Of a DNA stretch of 64,000 nucleotides, positions 55,973 through 64,000 are shown piece after piece (the stretch's first letter is position 1; each line of letters starts with the position of its first letter). The notes beneath the pieces are model-generated. The model did no database searches and had not been told where the DNA came from. It saw nothing but the letters and a program-made list of their open reading frames with translations. Source of the stretch: Sinorhizobium medicae (GTDB lineage: Bacteria; Pseudomonadota; Alphaproteobacteria; Rhizobiales; Rhizobiaceae). The stretch is from positions 1-64,000 of the forward strand of contig NZ_VITA01000008.1 in the NCBI RefSeq assembly GCF_007827695.1, read 5' to 3'. Made by a program: the position numbers and the translations under genes.

Positions 55973-58381
55973 GTGAGCGCAGGTTCGACGAAACCGCCGC
56001 TGATGTCGGCCACGTCTCCGGCCGAGGTTTTCCGTCGCGTCTTTTCGGGCGCTATCCGCTATCTGCCAAAACTCGGCATCCGAGTCCTCCGCCCGCATTT
56101 GTGCCTTCGACGTGCGGCGCTTCGTTGGATGGCTTTGGCGCTCTGTTGCGTGCTTACGCTCTTCGGAACTGCGGCTGCGGCAGAAGAGAGGAAGGCTCCG
56201 GGCGACCCGCTGATCGCAATTCATGACGGCTTCGCGGACGAGAAAACCTGCTCATCCTGTCATGCCGAACAGGCGGCCGCTTTCGCCGCGTCGCATCACG
56301 CGAGGGCGATGGCTGTCGCCGATGAACAGTCGGTACGGGCAGACTTCAACGGCACCCGGTTCGAGGACGTCGGTATCGCAGCGGACTTCTTTCGCCGAGA
56401 TGACCGCTTCTTCGTCCGCACCGAAGGGCCGGATGGCAGGCAATCGGATTACGAAGTCAAATATACATTCGCCTATGAGCCTCTACAGCAGTACCTGATC
56501 GATCTCGGCGGCGGCAGGCTGCAGGCTCTCGACATCGCCTGGGATACGCGAAAGCAGACCTGGTTCTGGCTGGGCGAAGGCAGCGCGGCAAAACCGGGCT
56601 CCACATTTCATTGGACGGGGCCGTTCTACCGCTGGAACCGCACCTGCATCGACTGTCATTCCACCGACCCACGGGCCAATTTCCAGCCGCAGGCGAACGA
56701 GTACAAGTCGTCCTATGTGGCGACCGGCATCGGCTGCCAGTCCTGCCATGGCGGCGGCGCAAAGCACGTCGAATGGGCCAAGACCAAAGCGGGAGGTGTC
56801 TCGGCGGACATGGCAGATCCAAGCCTGGCGAAGGTCGACGTGAACACCTGCTTCGCCTGCCACGCGCGGCGCACCAGACTTGTCGACGGCTACCGGCCGG
56901 GAGGAGCCTTTCTCGACCATTTTTCCCCCGCGTTGCTTCGCAGCGACCTATATTTCCCGGACGGACAGATCCTCGACGAGGTTTTCGAATACGGCTCCTT
57001 CCAGCAGAGCAAGATGGCAAAGGCCGGCGTCACCTGTTTCGACTGCCACAGGGCACACGAAGGTACCGTAAAGGCCGCCGGTAACGCGCTGTGCACCCAA
57101 TGTCACGCCGAGACCGCGCCGGAGCGTTTTGCCAGCAACGATCCGAGCGGCGCGTTCGATACGCCCGCACACACGCATCACCCCGAAGGCTCAGCTGGCG
57201 CTCTTTGTGCCAACTGCCACATGCCGGAACGTACCTACATGAAGGTGGACCCCCGGCGCGACCACTCTTTCGTGATCCCTCGCCCCGACCTTTCCGCGAT
57301 CTACGGCACCCCGAATGCATGCATCGCATGCCATGTCGGCAAAACGAATGCGTGGGCGTCCGAGAGTATGGACGAATGGTATGGAAAGGGATGGCGTGAA
57401 CGCCCGACAATCGCCCATGCCTTCGCAGCAGCGGCGCGGGATGATGCTGCCGCAATAGAGAAGCTGCGCGGATTTCTGGCCGACCGCCAGCAACCGGGCA
57501 TCGTCAGGGGCAGCGCAATCGGAGAAATGACAAGGCTCGATGGGGCAGCCGCGGCCGCGGACGTCAGAGTGGCCGCGGCGGACCCCGATCCGCTCGTCCG
57601 GCTGGGAGCAGCCGAGGCGGCTGCCAACCTGCCGCCCGAGCTGCGGCCAGACGTGATCGGCGGCCTGCTTGGCGACGAAACCCGAGCTGTCCGGGTGGCC
57701 GCCATCAGGGTCCTTGGCGCCACTCCCTCACTGGAGCTTCTCGGCGATCGACGGCGGGCCTTCGAGGCCGCCGCCGGCGACTTGCGCGGCTTTGTCCAGG
57801 CCAACGCGGACAGCGCCGAGGCGCAAGGCACCTACGGGTCGTTCCTGTTCGAGCAGAGGCGCACGGACGAGGCGGAAAAGGCATTCCGGCAGGCGATCAC
57901 CCTTGATCCGACGTTTTCGGGCGCGCGCATCAACCTTGCCGAGCTCTATCGCGCCAGCGGCGACAACGAGAAATCGGAACAGGCTTACGCCGAAGCAGTC
58001 GCGGCCAATCCGGATCTGGCAGACCTTCGCTATGGACATGGCCTGTCGCTTGTCCGTCAAAAGGCCATGCAGGAAGCGATCGAGGAGTTGGGAGCGGCAG
58101 TGCGTCTGGAACCCGCCAATACTCGATACAGGATGACGGCGGCCATCGCGCTCGATGCGGTCGGCCGAACGGAGGACGCTTTCGGACTGTTCGATCCGGC
58201 CGATGCGGGTGGTACGACAGATGCCGATCTGCTCGGCACTGCCATTCAAATCGGGCTCAAACTTGGACGCTATGCCGAGACGCTCGCTTTTGCCGAAGCG
58301 CTCGCCCAGCTTCGGCCCCATGACCCGCGGACCGCAGAACTCGTCAGGCAATTACAGGATGCAGTTCGACAGGGCAGATAA
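55973..58381 (+). CDS. Octahaem cytochrome c fused to HEAT and TPR repeats
   Basis: An 802-residue exported protein. A hydrophobic signal/anchor lies near residues 50-70 (ALALCCVLTLFGTAAAAEE). Eight CXXCH haem-binding motifs follow within 360 residues (CSSCH, CIDCH, CQSCH, CFACH, CFDCH, CTQCH, CANCH, CIACH, in that order). The C-terminal part has HEAT-like Ala-rich repeats (about 500-600) and TPRs (about 620-770). It resembles cytochrome c554/NrfA-type multihaem proteins with added scaffold repeats, uncommon in rhizobia. The likely start is GTG at 55973 (AAGGGAG upstream); TTG at 55970 is possible, and an ATG at 56129 would keep the signal peptide. The role and redox partner are unknown. Confidence 0.9.
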   Translation: MSAGSTKPPLMSATSPAEVFRRVFSGAIRYLPKLGIRVLRPHLCLRRAALRWMALALCCVLTLFGTAAAAEERKAPGDPLIAIHDGFADEKTCSSCHAEQAAAFAASHHARAMAVADEQSVRADFNGTRFEDVGIAADFFRRDDRFFVRTEGPDGRQSDYEVKYTFAYEPLQQYLIDLGGGRLQALDIAWDTRKQTWFWLGEGSAAKPGSTFHWTGPFYRWNRTCIDCHSTDPRANFQPQANEYKSSYVATGIGCQSCHGGGAKHVEWAKTKAGGVSADMADPSLAKVDVNTCFACHARRTRLVDGYRPGGAFLDHFSPALLRSDLYFPDGQILDEVFEYGSFQQSKMAKAGVTCFDCHRAHEGTVKAAGNALCTQCHAETAPERFASNDPSGAFDTPAHTHHPEGSAGALCANCHMPERTYMKVDPRRDHSFVIPRPDLSAIYGTPNACIACHVGKTNAWASESMDEWYGKGWRERPTIAHAFAAAARDDAAAIEKLRGFLADRQQPGIVRGSAIGEMTRLDGAAAAADVRVAAADPDPLVRLGAAEAAANLPPELRPDVIGGLLGDETRAVRVAAIRVLGATPSLELLGDRRRAFEAAAGDLRGFVQANADSAEAQGTYGSFLFEQRRTDEAEKAFRQAITLDPTFSGARINLAELYRASGDNEKSEQAYAEAVAANPDLADLRYGHGLSLVRQKAMQEAIEELGAAVRLEPANTRYRMTAAIALDAVGRTEDAFGLFDPADAGGTTDADLLGTAIQIGLKLGRYAETLAFAEALAQLRPHDPRTAELVRQLQDAVRQGR

Positions 58382-58453
58382 GTGGCTTCCTCGCGGACGT
58401 CGTCGGCCCGCAACGAAGCGGGCCGATGATCGCAGCGTTGCTGCCGTCGTCGA

Positions 58454-58966
58454 TCAGAACGGAATGTCGTCGTCGAGATCGCGCGAGAAGTTGCCGCCCT
58501 GGTTCGACTGGCCGCCCGACCGGGCGCCTGACGATTGCCCCCGCGACTGATCGTATTCCTCGTATCCGCCGCCTCCGAGATCGCTGCCGCCGCGGCTCGC
58601 ACCGCCGCCCTCGCCGCGGCCGTCTAGCATCGTCAGCGTCGAATTGAAGCCCTGCAGGACGATCTCGGTCGAATAGCGGTCATTGCCGTTCTGGTCCTGC
58701 CATTTGCGGGTCTGCAACTGGCCTTCGATATAGAGTTTGGCGCCCTTTTTCACATATTGCTCGATGACTTTGCAAAGACCCTCGTTGAAGACGACGACAG
58801 TATGCCATTCCGTCTTCTCCCGGCGCTCGCCGGAGTTACGGTCGCGCCAGCTTTCGGAGGTGGCAATTCTGAGATTGGCAATCGGCCGGCCATCCTGCGT
58901 GCGCCGGATTTCCGGGTCGGCCCCGACATTTCCGATCAAGATCACCTTGTTGACGCTACCAGCCAT
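58454..58966 (-). CDS. ssb: Single-stranded DNA-binding protein
   Basis: A 170-residue SSB that coats single-stranded DNA in replication and repair. The OB fold begins [17 protein letters not shown] and includes [30 protein letters not shown] (residues 30-59). A Gly-rich linker ([18 protein letters not shown]) leads to the acidic partner-binding tail DDDIPF. It is divergent from uvrA; the region between holds a LexA box that may control both. The ATG at 58966 gives the standard start. Confidence 0.97.
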   Translation of the reverse strand: MAGSVNKVILIGNVGADPEIRRTQDGRPIANLRIATSESWRDRNSGERREKTEWHTVVVFNEGLCKVIEQYVKKGAKLYIEGQLQTRKWQDQNGNDRYSTEIVLQGFNSTLTMLDGRGEGGGASRGGSDLGGGGYEEYDQSRGQSSGARSGGQSNQGGNFSRDLDDDIPF

Positions 58967-59110
58967 GTCGCTTTTCCCGTTTTTGCCGCCGGACCGCGAG
59001 CCCGGCTCTCCAATGTCTCACGAGCGAACACCTTAGCGGCCCGCTGCCGCCGATACGCCCCGCTTCGCGCAAATATCCACAGTTGATTTGGCTTGGACGA
59101 AGCTGACTTT

Positions 59111-59125
59111 GTTCTTTTTTTGTTC
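59111..59125. promoter_or_regulatory. LexA (SOS) box between ssb and uvrA
   Basis: GTTC (59111-59114), seven bases, GTTC (59122-59125): an exact match to the alphaproteobacterial LexA operator GTTC-N7-GTTC. It is about 128 bases before uvrA and 145 bases before ssb, and probably puts uvrA, and perhaps ssb, under DNA-damage control. Confidence 0.8.
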
Positions 59126-59252
59126 TAGTATCTCTCTATTATTCTGTCAACCGAATCGCAATTGAGCCGCCTCTTTTGCCGATTGCGCCTCGACATGGGC
59201 GCAGCCGTCATTACATAGGGGCATTCAACCGACATTCAAAGCTGGCCTTCCG

Positions 59253-62174
<2,922 letters not shown>

Positions 62175-62305
62175 TGCTTCGCCGTGCTGCGCAAAGCGGG
62201 TGGTGTTTCCGGTTCGATTTGGCCAAGCTCTGCGGCATGATCCTGCGCGACGTTCGCGTGACTGATAAAGCACTGCGCTGAAAGAAAGCTTCGAGGAGGA
62301 AAAGC

Positions 62306-63109
62306 ATGGCAAGTTCGGGTAGGATCCGTGCCGGTATCGGCGGTTGGAATTTCGAACCCTGGGAAGGCAGCTTCTACCCGGATGGCCTTCCGAAGAAACG
62401 GCAGCTCGAATTTGCCGGCAAGGAACTGCGGACGATCGAGGTCAACGGCACCTATTACAGTTCGCAGAAGCCGGCGACCTTTGCCAAATGGGCGGCGGAG
62501 GTTCCGGACGGTTTCATCTTTTCCCTGAAGGCCAGTCGCTTCGTGACGAACCGCAAGATTCTCTCGGAAGCAGGCGAATCGATGGAGCGGTTTTTGACGC
62601 AGGGGCTTACCGAACTCGGCGACCGCCTCGGGCCCATCCTCTGGCAGTTCGCGCCGACCAAGAAGTTCGATGCGGAGGATTTCGAGGGATTTCTGAAGCT
62701 CCTGCCGGACAAGCAGGACGGCCTGAAGCTTCGCCACGTGGTCGAGGTTCGCAATCCCAGTTTCCAGGCGCCGGAGTTCGTGCAGCTCCTCGAAAAATAC
62801 AAGGTGGCCGTCGCGCTCGCAGAGCACGCGGACTACCCGATGATTGCCGATGTCACCACCGATTTCATCTATGCGCGTCTGCAGAAGGGGAGCGACGAGG
62901 TGAAGAGCTGCTACCCGCCGAAGGACCTCGACCACTGGGCCAAGCGACTGAAGGCCTTTGCCGCCGGTGACGAGCCGGGGGATCTGGAGAAAAGCGCGCC
63001 GGCGCGCAAGCCGGAGAAGACGCCTCGCGACGTCTTTGCCTTCTTCATCACCTCAGGCAAGATCAATGCGCCGAACGGAGCAAGGGAATTGCAGAAGCGC
63101 GTGGACTAG
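62306..63109 (+). CDS. DUF72 family protein
   Basis: A 267-residue protein of the DUF72 (YecE-like) family, predicted TIM-barrel. Typical segments: RIRAGIGGWNFEPWEGSFYPDG at the N-terminus, EVNGTYYSSQKPATFAKWAAEVPDGFIFSLKASRFVT (residues 39-75), GPILWQFAPTKKF and VEVRNPSF. The biochemical role is unknown; relatives are linked to Fe-S or tRNA-linked processes only by context. The Lys/Arg-rich C-terminus (PARKPEKTPRDVFAFFITSGKINAPNGARELQKR) is usual for the family. The ATG at 62306 follows GAGGAGGAAAAGC. Confidence 0.9.
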   Translation: MASSGRIRAGIGGWNFEPWEGSFYPDGLPKKRQLEFAGKELRTIEVNGTYYSSQKPATFAKWAAEVPDGFIFSLKASRFVTNRKILSEAGESMERFLTQGLTELGDRLGPILWQFAPTKKFDAEDFEGFLKLLPDKQDGLKLRHVVEVRNPSFQAPEFVQLLEKYKVAVALAEHADYPMIADVTTDFIYARLQKGSDEVKSCYPPKDLDHWAKRLKAFAAGDEPGDLEKSAPARKPEKTPRDVFAFFITSGKINAPNGARELQKRVD

Positions 63110-63649
63110 GCCCTGCGGCAGGCAGGACGTGGGTGCATGCGCCCGCTCGAAACTTGCCATAACATAAGGCCTGGCACTCCGGCCGACCACGGTCGGGCGA
63201 TCAACCAATCCGAATCGGTCTCGAGCAGTCACATCGCGGCGCCATTCGCAATCGCGGGTGGCACCCAATACCGTCTCGTACCCGCTTTTTCATCCATAAA
63301 AAATTTGAATTTCCGCCTGCCGCTGCGTCGGCTTGGCAGGCAAGTGTTGGAAGTCCCTGATTTTCAATGGCTTGAGCGATGTCCCCGTTTTCCACAGTCC
63401 ATCCACACAAGATATAGCGCTCAAACTTCCGTCACAAACCACCCCTTGACGCCCACGGGCGATTCACGGTTAATGGATTTCACGTTGCGACGGCGGCGGA
63501 CCGGGAAGTTTTGAGGCCGGTTCAAACCCCTAAATCGTCGGTTCCGATATGCGGCCTGAGCGGATAACCCCGAGCGGCTGCAGTGGCGGAATTTTGCGCG
63601 AGATTCGGGCGCCTAAGTGGCATTTCGGGCTGGCGTAAAGAGCCTGTTA
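63110..63649. other. Long non-coding region upstream of nrdJ
   Basis: About 540 bases with no supported ORF on either strand; the short frames have no ribosome site or domain. A possible promoter is CTTGAC at 63445-63450 followed 17 bases later by GGTTAA. There is no B12 box (GCCACTG) in the sense direction, so I see no cobalamin riboswitch. The stretch holds AT-rich patches near 63290-63310 and 63395-63420. Its length suggests a complex promoter for nrdJ. Confidence 0.4.
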
Positions 63650-63696
63650 ATACTATATTTAGTGTTTGCAGCCAGCATCACCACAAGATACAGGAT
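63650..63696 (+). promoter_or_regulatory. Tandem NrdR-like boxes upstream of nrdJ
   Basis: ATACTATATTTAGTGT at 63650-63665 matches 14 of 16 positions of the NrdR box (ACACTATATATAGTGT). A weaker box, CCACAAGATACAGGAT at 63681-63696, begins exactly 31 bases later, the usual three-turn spacing of NrdR pairs. They lie 114 bases before the nrdJ ATG. Confidence 0.65.
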
Positions 63697-63809
63697 TACC
63701 CACGTGCTGGGTTTCCTCGCATCGAAAGAAATTTGAAGCTGGCTGCGAGAACCATCGCGGCCGGGCTGGGTTAACTGCGCTTTGGCGCATGACAACAAAG
63801 GACGGGACA

Positions 63810-64000
63810 ATGAGGATCGAGCGTCGATTCACGAAGGCCGGGCAATCCGCCTATGCCGAAATAGAATTCCGCAAGGCGACGAGTGAGATCAAGAACCCGG
63901 ACGGGTCGGTGGTCTTTCGTCTCGCGGATATCGACGTACCCGCGCAGTTCTCGCAGGTCGCGGCCGACATCCTCGCCCAGAAGTATTTCCGCAAGGCGGG
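63810..64000 (+). CDS. nrdJ: Vitamin B12-dependent ribonucleotide reductase, N-terminus (cut by window edge)
   Basis: The ATG at 63810 (after AAAGGACGGGACA) opens a frame running off the window. The visible residues start MRIERRFTKAGQSAYAEIEFRKA and continue through RLADIDVPAQFSQVAADILAQKYFRKAG, the N-terminal segment of class II (adenosylcobalamin-dependent) ribonucleotide reductase NrdJ. The enzyme makes deoxyribonucleotides. It is the only class used by S. meliloti as far as I recall, which makes cobalamin essential there. Only about 63 residues can be seen. The tandem NrdR-like boxes upstream fit control by NrdR. Confidence 0.9.
   Translation, partial: MRIERRFTKAGQSAYAEIEFRKATSEIKNPDGSVVFRLADIDVPAQFSQVAADILAQKYFRKA

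Noticed and set aside
63110-63809. Cobalamin riboswitch upstream of nrdJ
   Set aside because: No B12 box in the sense direction and no obvious matching stems; NrdR-like boxes explain the region better.

Overview
The window reads as a Rhizobiales chromosome segment, most likely Sinorhizobium/Ensifer. The main reasons are the order greA-lpsB / lpsE-lpsD-lpsC-lrp / trxB-lsrB, a tandem pair of AbcR-type small RNAs between lsrB and an ArsR gene, and the run gyrA...ssb/uvrA...nrdJ. Promoter motifs fit too: one exact RpoH-type site, two exact EcfG/RpoE2-type sites, and a GTTC-N7-GTTC LexA box. Species and strain comparisons are from memory, not from a search.

Layout. 1-0.9 kb: end of an ISNCY-type transposase and non-coding sequence. 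0.9-19 kb: mixed accessory genes. These are a trimethylamine-dehydrogenase-like flavoenzyme behind a perfect operator dyad, the stress-promoter gene usg, an RpoH-driven groESL copy, a two-gene operon resembling D-apionate catabolism (lactonase plus kinase), a CadC-like regulator next to an exporter, envelope lipoproteins and an L,D-transpeptidase, and a compact ICMT-like methyltransferase / stand-alone E2-like acyltransferase / SDR-with-SEC-C operon. 19-23 kb: housekeeping cluster coaD-ppiA-ppiB-queA-tgt on the minus strand. 23-31 kb: an EcfG-driven small ORF followed by a structured RNA region, a frameshifted MATE exporter, a Tet-like exporter, a LysR/aldo-keto reductase pair, a zinc metallopeptidase and an alcohol dehydrogenase.

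31-45 kb: carB with a terminator-like leader, an exporter, greA (also with a terminator-like leader), the LPS core glycosyltransferases, lrp, trxB, lsrB and the AbcR pair. 45-52 kb: ArsR/old-yellow-enzyme pair, two small-molecule resistance-type enzymes, a lytic transglycosylase and gyrA. 52-58.4 kb: MarC, then a periplasmic module (sulfatase, HAD phosphatase, octahaem cytochrome fused to HEAT/TPR repeats) that looks like an insertion in a conserved neighbourhood. 58.4-64 kb: ssb and uvrA sharing a LexA box, a DUF72 gene, and the start of nrdJ behind tandem NrdR-like boxes.

The genes fall into a few working groups: stress and redox control (groESL, usg, trxB, lsrB, nemA), LPS core synthesis with its regulators, queuosine and CoA synthesis, and DNA topology and repair. 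The least explained parts are the octahaem/sulfatase module, the ICMT/E2/SDR operon, and the structured RNA region near 23.4 kb.
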